Shown here: positions 23,518 through 34,167 of the stretch, in pieces
How the letters are laid out: the number at the start of each line of letters is the position of its first letter
Position numbering within the stretch: position 1 is the stretch's first letter
NCBI GenBank assembly: GCA_009103225.1
Contig: RHPI01001616.1
Location: 515,827-579,826, forward strand
Source: Chlorokybus atmophyticus
Lineage: Eukaryota > Streptophyta > Chlorokybophyceae > Chlorokybales > Chlorokybaceae
Length of the DNA stretch: 64,000 nucleotides
Reading direction: 5' to 3'
Translations under genes and position numbers: made by a program
The notes under the pieces: generated by a model
Databases searched by the model: none
Told to the model about the DNA's origin: nothing
The model's input: only the letters and a program-made list of their open reading frames with translations

Positions 23518-26084
23518 CTACTTCCCTTTCTGCGCCTGCTTTTGCACTTTACACAAGCGAGCCAGCAGCCCCGACAGCTGCAAAAGGGACCCAACACCAT
23601 CCGTTATCCTCACGTGGGTGAACCCAACCTCCTGCACACACATACCCACATGACACAACTCCACAGCAACCCAACATATCTCACCCAAAACTCACTCACT
23701 CACCCTGATATATTCCAACTTGAGATACTCGGGCATCTCGTAATTCTTCACGACACGAAAGAGCGTGGTGATGATGTCCGTGGCGCTGTAACCCATGTCG
23801 TACAGCGTCTTCATACCACCGTACGCGTCGTCCAGGTTGCCGGCGACGCAGTGCTTGATCATCGTGTGCACCAGCAGCGGATGCGGCTGATCACACACCT
23901 GCATAAAGAGTGTGTGCGCATGTGTGTGCGTGTGCGTGAGCTCTCGCGTGTGTGTATGTGTGCGTGCGCCCGCGTGTGCGTGTACGTGAACAAGAGCATG
24001 ATTGTGGGTAAGCATATATGACTAGTGAAGTCAAACCAAGGTGAGTCTAAGAGAGCGACAAGCACAACAAATCAAGTGAGGTGGTGTCTCACCACCGCAG
24101 TAAGATTAACAGTACAAGTGACAATGGATCCCAACATGCACGCAAGCATGCATGCCACACATCAACACTCTTCCCCACCTTGAAGACGTTCTCCTGGTCG
24201 ACGAGACCAAATCCGGTGTACGTGGCCTGCAGGTTGTTGAGCCCCTGCCTCATGTCCCCATCGGCCGTGAACACCACAGCCTCCAGACCCTCCTTCACGT
24301 ACGGCACCTGCACACATAGATGTTGAGTAGCATCATAGTTTACACGCTTACACACGCACACACACGCGCATGCGCACACCCACCTACAACCAAACAGACG
24401 CACACATGATAGTATAGGTCTGCGTCTGTGCGCGTGCCAGCATGCGCACAGACGCACAGGTGTTGACCCGCACACCCACACGCACGTGGACGCTGCATGG
24501 ACACGCGCACACGCATGCGACATACGGTGTGTGTATGTGTGCACGCACGCACGCACGCACGCACGCAACCCTGACCCCCACCTTCTCCATCTGCGCGACC
24601 TGCAGTAAGCGATCCAGCACCTCCCCGTCCCCCAACCGCGTGAACCGCACGACGGCGCAGCGCGACTGGATCGGCTCGATGATCTTGGACGAGGTGTTGC
24701 AGGCGAGGGCGAAACGCGTCGTGGAGGAGTGGAGCTCCATCGTGCGGCGGAGGGCCTGCTGGGCGCCCGAAGTCATGCTGCGGAAGACACATGTGTTGGT
24801 GTGAGTGGGTGCATGCATTCATGCACACATGAGCATGTACGTTTGTGTGTGCGCACGGGGGCGTGCGTGCACACGTGTTTCACGTGTGATGTCGTGCAGT
24901 ATGGAGTGCACTGCATGTACTCTGCACGCAAGATACTGCGACTGCGCCACACTTGCTGAACACAACTTCTTACTGGACTGCTTGCTGTCAACTGTTAGTC
25001 AATTTGTGACAATGTTTATAACAACTCAGCAGCTGTGCACTACTTGTATACACCACAACACCCACGCACACATGCAGTCACTCACGCGCACGCGCTCGCG
25101 CGCACCTGTCTGCCTCGTCCAGCAGCACGATCTTGTGCCTCCCCGCCGGCAGCGTCACCTTCTTCTGCGCAAACATCTTGATCTTGTTCCGCACCACATC
25201 GATACCCCTGTGCGACAACACACAACTCTCTCGCTCCCTCCCGCACGCAACGACAACAAACAACCACAATAACACCTGTCGTCTGAGGCGTTCAGTTCGA
25301 GGACGGCTTCCTTGAATGCGGGACCCAACAATGCGTGCGCGAGGGCGAGGATGCTCGTCGTCTTGCCGGTGCCGGGAGGACCCTGGGGGTGGACAAATGT
25401 GCGTGCGGGCGTGCGTGCGGGCGGGTGCGGGCGTGTGTGTGTGTGTGCGCGCGTGTGTGCGTATGCGAGTGCGTGCATGTGTGTGCGTACCGCAAAGATG
25501 AGGTTGGGCATGTTGCCGTCTTCAGCAATGACCTGAGCGTTTAACACAAACTTACGACTCCTAAGCAGTCATTCACTCATTTGCTCGTCCTCACACACGC
25601 ATGCACGCTGTCCCTCACTAAGTCTTCACCAACAAACCAATTGTTTCTTTACCACCATTCTTCAACTACCAATCAACAACAATTGTCACCACATGTACAA
25701 TGCATGTCTGTTCTGCTCGTCTGCTTGTCAGGTCATATCTTGTCGCTTCTCTCATAGCAGCACACAATTCTACTTCTCAACCCATCCGTCATGCATTGAC
25801 GTGTGCAACACAAAAGAAGGCATTCAAATAGCAGCTCATAAACGCAATAAACACACACGCATGCAAACACACTCGCTCACTTGTAGTCGTCCGACGGCGT
25901 CAACATTCCCAACAATGTCCTTGATCTTCGCCGGCCTGTACTTCTCCACCCAAGGCAACTCAAACCCATTGTTGCTGTTGTTATTACTCTTGTTGTTGTT
26001 GTCGTCCTTGTTGTTGTTGTTGTTGTTGGCCTGCTGTGGTGCAGAGGCGGCGGCGGCTCTGTCCTCGTCAACGTCCATAACCAT
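23518..26084 (-). CDS. RFC2: Replication factor C subunit 2 (RFC2, clamp loader ATPase)
   Basis: Small AAA+ subunit of the RFC complex that loads PCNA on DNA. Eight exons: complement 25881-26084, 25491-25532, 25276-25382, 25106-25207, 24582-24777, 24179-24307, 23704-23898 and 23518-23631; phases agree, 362 aa (human RFC2 is about 354). Visible: [12 protein letters not shown], Walker A GPPGTGKT at 83-90, [15 protein letters not shown], Walker B with DEAD at 148-151, the sensor and arginine-finger region IIEPIQSRC at 183-192, [11 protein letters not shown] and the RFC2-type end [16 protein letters not shown]. The first 45 residues hold an unusual Asn-rich low-complexity stretch coded by AAC-type repeats. 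The ATG at 26084 was chosen; a second in-frame ATG lies at 26078. A dead first-exon copy is at 15622. Confidence 0.96.
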
Positions 26085-26268
26085 GACTAAGGAGAAGGAG
26101 GACGGGCCAGACAAGGAGGGGCCAGAGGACGATGATGATGCCGCCGGCGACGGCGATGAAGTGGACGTAAGCTCTGGACGGCGCCCCCGACCACCACAAC
26201 AACACAGACAGGCACAGCAACCAAAATACGGTTTTGCGTGGAAATGGCCATTAGGCTAGTGTACAGGC
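26085..26268. promoter_or_regulatory. Divergent upstream region of RFC2
   Basis: It lies between the RFC2 start and the remains of glycosyltransferase exon 1. It is GC- and GA-rich, with a 'gacgatgatgatgccgccgg' stretch and no obvious TATA box. Given the matching gene order at 15.46-15.62 kb it was probably the shared promoter of a divergent gene pair. Confidence 0.35.
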
Positions 26269-27002
26269 GGCGGCGGCGGCGGTGAGGTTGTGGGTGTTGT
26301 TGTTGGTTGTGTCCTTGTCCTTGTTGTTGTTGTGGAGGTGTGAGGGGCGTTGTTGGTGTTGTTGAGGTGCCCAAAGTAGCGAAGGGAGGCAGCGATGTGG
26401 TTTGGGCTGTCAGAAACGGTTCACGTAAGCATGCCAGCAATGTTTTTAATTTGTACTTGCCTTGTACTGTGAATGTGACAGCCACCGTACCCATCATAAA
26501 ATGTGGCTTATCAAGAGATTGATGGTCTATGCCTTTCTGAGTTCTTGCTGGCTTCCACAATCTTTAAGACCGTATGGTTTACTATTTTCTGCTTTAATGA
26601 TACACTCGCGCTCAGGCATGCACCCAGGCATTCACTTGCGCGTTGTCGCTGACACTTCAACTTGCACTAACGCATTCAACCACACATGCACACACGCGCG
26701 TATGTACAATCACACATGCACTTGAACGCACACGCACGCATGTGCGCGCGCGCGCACACACACACTTCTGCTCACACATTGATTCACTCGGGCATTCATA
26801 CACTTACTCGCTGACACGCAGACTCGCACGCATGCACACATGCACGTGCTCACACGCACATGCAAGTTTGCACGCACGCACGCACAGTGTGCGGGTGTAT
26901 GTGCATGTGTGGGTGCACTAAAGTAGAAACACCCTCGCTCACACGGTTACTCACTCAGGTCAGTGAGGCGTTCACTCCCTCACTCCCACTGATCTCGCAG
27001 TC

Positions 27003-27023
27003 ACACACGCCCCCCACCCCCCC

Positions 27024-27119
<96 letters not shown>

Positions 27120-27120
27120 N
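27003..27120. repeat. Poly-C tract ending in an N
   Basis: About 110 nearly pure C residues run into the single N at 27120. This is a typical assembly or sequencing break, so sequence on its two sides may not be truly adjacent. Confidence 0.9.
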
Positions 27121-27287
27121 GAGTCTCAGCACGCGTTTTTCGGTATGGTTCTCGTCCATCCCGCTAACGACGGCGGTGGTGCTGTGCGTCTGCTGCGCGG
27201 TTTACGTGGTCTGCCTCCTCGCGGGCATCGACGACTTCTCGTACGTATGCGTGCAGCCGGTCGCCATGGTACAGAACCTACAAGGTG
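27121..27287 (+). CDS. Orphan exon with a membrane segment
   Basis: In the second frame after the N the sequence reads a hydrophobic span with LTTAVVLCVCCAVYVVCLL, then AGIDDFSYVCVQPVAMVQN, and stops at a donor-like 'caaggtgggg'. The pattern vaguely recalls the first transmembrane helix of rhomboid-like proteins, but that is only a guess. No match to the glycosyltransferase was seen, although it sits where that gene's exon 2 should be. It begins at the gap, so its 5' part is missing. Confidence 0.25.
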
Positions 27288-27958
27288 GGGGGTTACCACG
27301 CATGGCGAGAAGGCACGCATGCACGTGATCACACGCGTGCACACACACACACACGCACGCGCACGGTCACATGTGCATACGCATTGCATCACAACAGACA
27401 CATCGCTGTCTGCTCTTCCAGTGGCTGCATTGTTCACTCTACAGATACCAACCACATCCCAGACAGACGTTCCTACATGCATGGCATACACCCATGCCCA
27501 CGCATTGGTTTGCAACGCATGCGCGTGAGCGCATACCCCCCCCACCCCCACCCCCCCACCACACACACACACGCACACAACTTACCCCCACACCACACCC
27601 ACCCACTCGGGGGAGGAGGTAGGGGAGAGAGGTGTAACTAGGTTCACGATGGAATTCGCTTGCAAAACGTTCATCTTGCTGTGAGTCGTTGTTGTTATGA
27701 GTGCACGCGAGTGCGCGCGCACGTATGCGTGTGGATCTGCACGCCAACTTGCATGTGCATATGTGTGTTAACATCGAGTGTTGATGCTTGTGTGTGTGTT
27801 TGCTTACATGCGTGTCTCTGTGTGTGCCGTAGTGGGTGTGTGATCGAGTCGTCGAGTACTGCACTGCACCAACCCTGCATGTTGTGTGCGCACACACGCA
27901 CAACAACAACAACACACAGGCGCTGTGAGATATACTGGCCCGACCACGAGCCCGCCTT

Positions 27959-28066
27959 CACATCCCCGTACCTCGACACTCGCTTCACGCCCTCTTCACC
28001 TCCCCCCCCCCCCCNCACATCCCCGTACCTCGACACTCGCTTCACGCCCTCTTCACCTCCCCCCCA
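27959..28066. repeat. Short direct duplication across an N
   Basis: About 48 bases ('catccccgtacctcgacact' onward to the C run) occur at 27961-28008 and again at 28018-28066, with an N at 28015. Exact repetition beside an N and a poly-C tract looks like an assembly joint within pseudogene exon 3. Confidence 0.8.
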
Positions 28067-29124
28067 CCCCCACCCCACCCCCACAACAACCCCACATTGC
28101 CACAACTCCTCTGCTCCCGCTTCCACCACGACGGTAAAGTGAGGCGATTGGAAGGTGAACCCGCTTATGGTGTGACAGAGATCGGACCAACGGCGTGGTT
28201 CGTTGAGAGGAGGTGAAAGAAGGCGTGATTGATGTCGCGTTGCCACGTGAGACGGAGTTCATCTGAAGCAATCGCGGGCTGGATTGGGCACTATTTGCGC
28301 TGTTCCCGCAACAGCGAAAAGCGTGTGTGTTGTGTGCAAACACCAATGGCTTGTAGCCGTCAACGTGCGCGTGTGTATGTGACGCATGCGTGCATGTGTA
28401 CGTGCACACATGCACACACACGTGCGCGTGCACGCACTCGCAACCGCACACACACACACACACACACATGTGCGCGCACACGTATTCACATTGACATGTG
28501 TTGTTGCTCCATTGCATATTCCAGTGCGAAGGAGTTGGAACGGTTGAGGGAGACAGCCTTCTTCTGCGGGCTGAACTTCATTCTGGCGCCGGGCCAGGCC
28601 GTGCGGAGCCGCGTGGACACATACATAAACATCCTCATGGATCCCTATGCAAGTCACAACAGTGTTGTCATCGCATGTGAAGTTCAGTACACAGGCTTGA
28701 GCAGTCCGGATGTACATTGTGTTATGTTATCACAGGTGGTTGCATGCACGCCGTCACACATGTGTCTTTGTGTGCTGCATGTGCTTGTTGAAGCACGTCC
28801 AAAAACAGTGCGTGTGAACACATGTGCACACACATGTGCTCACACGCACTCATGCATACGCACACGGTTCGCGCTCCCACATCAGCACTTGTACACGCTT
28901 ACTGGTGCACGCACCCCTGTGTGGGTGGGTGGGTGGGTGGGTGCGCACACATGCGCGAGCGTGCGCGTGTGTGTGACTATGACGCACCCATTTGCGCCGG
29001 CGCACAAAGGAGAGGGAGAATAGTGTGGTTCTTCGCGTCGGGCTCGAAGGGCTGAGAGAGGATGTGAAACAAGTCTGCAGGGATAAGGTGAAGGAGAGGT
29101 ATGATCAACTAAGTTGAGATCAGA

Positions 29125-29163
29125 GACCTACGACTCAGATCAGAGAGACCTGAGTCGTAGGTC
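29125..29163. repeat. Perfect 14-bp stem hairpin
   Basis: GACCTACGACTCAG (29125-29138) pairs with CTGAGTCGTAGGTC (29150-29163) around an 11-nt loop. It lies in the pseudogene between the exon 5 and exon 6 remnants and has no counterpart seen in the intact copy. Confidence 0.85.
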
Positions 29164-29640
29164 AGAAAAGCACGCGCTTATGTGTATGCATGCACTTATG
29201 CACACACGCACGCATGCGCGTACACACGCGTACGGTCGGGCAGGCATGCACTCCCTATTGACAAGCAGCACACACGCACATGCGCACGCAGACGTGCACA
29301 CACGTACGCACTCACGCGCCCACGCGCACGCATGCACGCTCTTGTCTCTCTCTCTCTCCCACCTGTTCGATATTCTGCTCTCTTGTTCTTCTCGCTCTCC
29401 CTCCTCCTCCACGACACCTTTTCCGAGCGACACTCCTTCGTCGCGTGCGACTGCTACGTCGTCTCGCCGCCGCAATACTCCACTGTAGCTGTGAGGAGAT
29501 CCGATCTCTAGAGGGAGAGCACTTATGTTCCGCCAACAACGAGATTGAAAGGAACGTCAAGTGTGAAGTCGTGTAAAAGGATAGATAAGGCGTTCGATGC
29601 GCGGTTTCATTTATGACTTCGATAGGGTGGGCATGTGCGC

Positions 29641-29856
29641 GCGTGTGTGTACAGTTTCCCGCGCTAATGTCATTAATGTTCAAAGACAATTTTAATAGGC
29701 AATTGTTGTTGACCACGAGAATGCAGTTTTACGTAATAAAACAGCACACTCGAAATGTCAGTGGGGTCGATTAGGTAGCGAGGAATATATTGCCAGCATG
29801 GGCATTCTACCTTTAAAATATTTTCCTTTAACACATCACATGTGAATTTCTTGGAC

Positions 29857-29889
<33 letters not shown>

Positions 29890-32800
29890 TGTGTGTGTGT
29901 ATATGTAATTATGTAGAATTAGGAAACTTGATGCTAGACTAAGTATATTTATGTGCCGTGTCAGCATGTGATAACGTGGCTTGGGGTTGTAAGTAAAACC
30001 TCACTTGCAGCATATTCACTCAACCGTGCTTGTGCGTATTTGTGGCGCAACGCATTGGGTATAGAGGGTTTTGGGGTCCAATAATGAGTTAAAGCTGAAT
30101 GACGGTCAACACATCAAGGTGTAATTCAATTATGTTCGTAGGATTATATGAGATAAGCCATGTTGATTTATGACAATCATAGTGGTTGAAACGGTGTGGA
30201 GGCATGGTAAGAATGGTATATTAGGGTTCTTGACTTGCATTGCAATTGCATTTCAATGAGCACAAGCCCTTGGTTATTTAAGAGCGTACAGCTACTTACA
30301 CAGGCTAACGGACGTGGGTTAACCATTGCCTTGGTTGTTTTGCCTTAAGTATGCATATGCTTCAAGAATATGCACGAAACTGATAATGCGCGCTTGTTGT
30401 GAGTGCCGTATCATGTTTATAGGTAAAACATGAAAGGTAGCTTCGCAAAAATTCCAAGCTGGCACACATGCATGACACTTGCCACGCAAGAAGTCTATTG
30501 TCAATGTGCGTCTTGCTGCTGTATCCTTGTGATCATGAGTCGACACCGCCCTTGCTGCCGCTGCTTGCGCAAGTGCGCACGTAATTGCATTGGGCCTCTA
30601 GCCAACCCTCTGGTGTAATTGATATAGGGTATTGCTTGCTAGCTTGGTTTGAATGTAAGAACGCGCATGATGGCGCATGTATGGCACATCTTACTAAATT
30701 AATGCATGGGAAGAAGCTATGACATGTAGAGATGGAAAAGACGCAGCATGAAGGGGCCATGATAAGCTACTGGACGATTCCATTACTGACGAGGTTCAGC
30801 ACGATAATTCTCTTGGCGGTTTAAACAATAATGTCTCTTAAACACGTCGAGCATACTCTCATGCGAATGAAATGCTATAGGATAAACTTTGTTCTTATAA
30901 CCGAGAAGACTGTTTATGGTTGTGTACAGTAGTAAAAGTTGCAAATTGTCCATTGTTGATTGTGACGTTTTAAGCTAATCGTATCGGATTGTGGTTTTGC
31001 ATGGAGATTTAATGTGTGCACAGAGTGAAAGCGTGTTGTAAGCATGCCAAGTCTGTGAACTTTAAGCTCAAAATAAATGCAAAAGCTGTGTGTAAGACTT
31101 GGTGCAATTCTTGTTGGCAACCCTGTGCGAGGATAATTATGCATGCGCATTATCTGCAATACACACTCAGGTAATCTGACCGCAAGACTATGTGCAAAAT
31201 CCTTGTTTGTTTGAACCACACTACAAGCCGTGTTGAGATTCGCAAAGTAGCCTCAATGCGAGCAGCACCACAAGTCTACACTTGTTGTGCATGTACGCAT
31301 GCGCACATGCTTGCGTGCACAAATAAAGAAAACCCCAAGCAATCGCGCGCGTGCGCGCGTGTGTGTGGCAAGTATTATTGCATTACGGACATCATTTATG
31401 TACATCATTTGCTGATATGCACTCCATGCATGAAGCACGGCGCTGCATACGTATGCAACCATCTGTTATCAAGTGCGAGTGTATTTTATTTAATCTTATA
31501 GGCCCGCACCGGTCATTATGATCTCTGGACTTGATATAAGGTAAAGCAGACTCGCAAACATGGTAAGCTTAATGAAACTATTACCATGAGTCATCAGTCA
31601 TGTATAGTGCAAGGGTAGGGTGGGTAGGAGGAGGTTGAACAGTGTCGTTTCTATTGTTGTTGTAGTTGTATCATAGTTGTAACATAGTTGTATCATTGCT
31701 GTTGTTGCTTACCAATCGCACAGATATATGTATAACATAGCATCGCATATTGTCCTCCCTTATTCCATCTTTTTTATATTACGGCAGTGCAAGGGGCACT
31801 TGTTCAAAGAGTTGTTGTTGATTTTTGATAGATTCGGCCTCTGCGCATGTGCACGCATGCATGCACACACAAACACGCACATATATGCACGCATGCTTGC
31901 CCAGCGCGTGGATACACGTTATCGTGCGCGTGCGTGTCGGTGGCGCTAACTTGCTAACTTGCCTTGAAGGCATCGGTTATAAAGGCTTTTACAGTCATAC
32001 TTTATAAGTGGGTGTAACATAATTACGCTGATATGATTCACATGCGACTCATAATCGCTGGTTGTGACTGGTTTAGTAGTTTTGGAAGCGAAATTGGTTG
32101 AAAGTTTCAACCTAAAGGATTGTAGAGGCAAAGTAGGCATGGTATGTAAGTGTTCTTGACTTGTGTTGCAGCTAGTTCTTGAGCGCAAGTTCTTTCTCCT
32201 ATTGAGAATATACATGTGATGCGGAGGACCCTAGATACCCATATGACCTTAGCTGGTTATTATAGCTAGTGAACACTCATTGATCTGAAGCATATCGAGT
32301 GCAGTAGTCCATCTTAAGAAAGGCATTGATCGGTTCAACTGCATGCAAAGGAGGCCTAAGCGACACCAGCAGGTGAACTGTTTTGGAAAACCCGCAGATA
32401 TTCTGACGAAAAAACTCAGCACGCAGCTAAATATTTGCATGAAAGAGCGGGAGGCTTCAGAGGATCGCAATCGTGGCGTTATAGATTCTTAGCGTAGCGG
32501 TTGTTATTGTAACGTCCAAGCGCTAGCCCAGTCATGTACAAACCATGAGACAGCAAGTGTTCAAGTGGAACCGGAGTAATTCAGCTATGTTGCCATACCG
32601 TGAGTCTAACCCTTCTGTGCTTGCGTAGGCATGGTAGCTTTGCTTGCGTGTATTGACATGCATTTGCATCCGTGTCATACACATCATTGCTTGGCTGCTT
32701 GCATCGCGAAATCGATTCCTTAAATATACAAGTTATCCTCCATATCATTCACGATCAGTTCATGCATGCCATACTTTCTCTCTTGTGAAAATTCACATGC

Positions 32801-34167
32801 TGGCAGTTTGACCGATTCATCTATGCAAATTGCATTCAGCTTGTTGAATAATCAACAAGCATGTGTACCAAAGAATTCTTGTCATTATAGATGCGAAAAT
32901 CGGAGGTACATAAAGCTTGACTTGGGAATAGCGGAGCTTGTAACGTATCTGTACCATTTGCAAATGCAAATGCAAGAGTTGTATGGTACGGGATGACAGT
33001 GTCCTGCATAGCCATATTGTTATGGTGGATAGCACTGCTGCATGATGCTTGGGCGAAGGGTCTCTACACCATATGGCACGAGCGCTAAAGGCACGACATA
33101 CAGCTACTTAGAGAGGCTTCAGGACTCGAAATTCGTTCCCTTGGTTGTATGCTTGCCTTGCGTGTGAGCATGCACGTGCTTGGATATGCTTACAAGTGTG
33201 AAGTGTATGAGCGCGTGCACACCTTATAAATGGACTCAGCTCGCATCTCGCAGTATATCACATGTCAATTGCAAGTGCAGCAGCTCGTGCTCGGTTAGTC
33301 TTGGTTGGCTAAGACACGCGCTTGTTACCTGCGCTCAACTCGTTGGCATAAAGGTGTGCAGATGTTGTGGTTGGAAGACATGGAATGCTCGTGGAACATA
33401 AACAGGAGCTGGTCTGGAGGAGCCTTGGAGGACAGAGAAGGGTTGCCCGAGAAGGAGGTGCCTACTTCCCCGAGCAAGGACGAGTAAGCCTGTCAAGGAA
33501 GACCGCTAGGACGTTGAAGAGGAGGAGCCTGATTTAATGGACATGTTGTTGAATATGAAATGGAGGGATCGCAGACGTGTTTCGGCGGTCGGCCCGGCAT
33601 TGAAGCTTGAACCGACATAAAGGATAGGTTCGAATGTCGCATGATCGGCAGGTTGGCACGTGATATGTTATGGACCGAGCACAAAGAGTTCGAGATGATC
33701 ATGATGCCCGAGATCCTGATGAATGAAGCTTTGGGCACGTGGAGGGAGTTCAAGAGGAAGCTGGAGTACTCACAAAAAGGGCGCTTTCACTGTTGTGAGT
33801 GTCGTACCGTATGTCAATGAGTATGTACACTGCTGGGGCAGCTGAGGGAGGATCCAAATAGCATACATGCATGGAGGATGTTGCGATGTGTGAAGATGGA
33901 GACGGTGCATGAGGCCATGAAAAGCTGGTGGACATCCTCAAGCAACGACGAGATTTTGCTCGACAGCGTGTACAAGAGCAAGGTGCCGATGTAGCTGCGT
34001 ACGCGTGTCCAAAAGATGGTATGCTTGTATGTATATTAGATAGAGTGCAAGGATTGTGTTGTTCAATTTACGGAGGGCATAGCAACAAGACACGAGTATG
34101 TACGCGCGACTTGCTTGAAAACAGCAAACCTGTGCCATACTACACATCAACAACTCAATTTTACATT
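29641..34167. other. Gene desert with decayed repeats
   Basis: An AT/ACAT microsatellite lies at about 29858-29900. No intact coding region was found. Diverged repeat units occur: around 30190-30270 and 32125-32180 (both with a 'gttcttgacttg' phrase followed by 'ttgca'), and around 30720-30775 and 33885-33940 (both with 'gatgga', then 'catgaggccatga'-like sequence). The stretch 33400-33780 has coding-like composition broken by many stops and is probably a dead gene or element of unknown type. Confidence 0.5.

Larger units (their letters stand above)
26269..29640 (+). pseudogene. Decayed paralogue of the fucosyltransferase-like gene
   Basis: Pieces match the intact gene at 12524-15462: exon 1 (26269-26424), exon 3 (27920-28317), exon 4 (28525-28648), part of exon 5 (about 29003-29089) and exon 6 (about 29391-29630). 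Damage seen directly: the start ATG is replaced by GTA; exon 1 has a frameshift between the hydrophobic segment and VVEVPKVAKGG; an exon 2 match (GLGDVFAG region) was not found; the exon 3 donor has lost its GT; the exon 4 donor is GC instead of GT; exon 5 lacks its 5' half and has a 1-nt loss after FFASGS; exon 6 has an in-frame stop shortly after YSTVAV. Exon 4 still reads well (RETAFFCGLNFILAPG), so decay is fairly recent. Confidence 0.85.

Noticed and set aside
24340-24828. Long frames across RFC2 introns 5-6
   Set aside because: Made of TG/CA-alternating intron sequence read through; the RFC2 exons explain the conserved parts.
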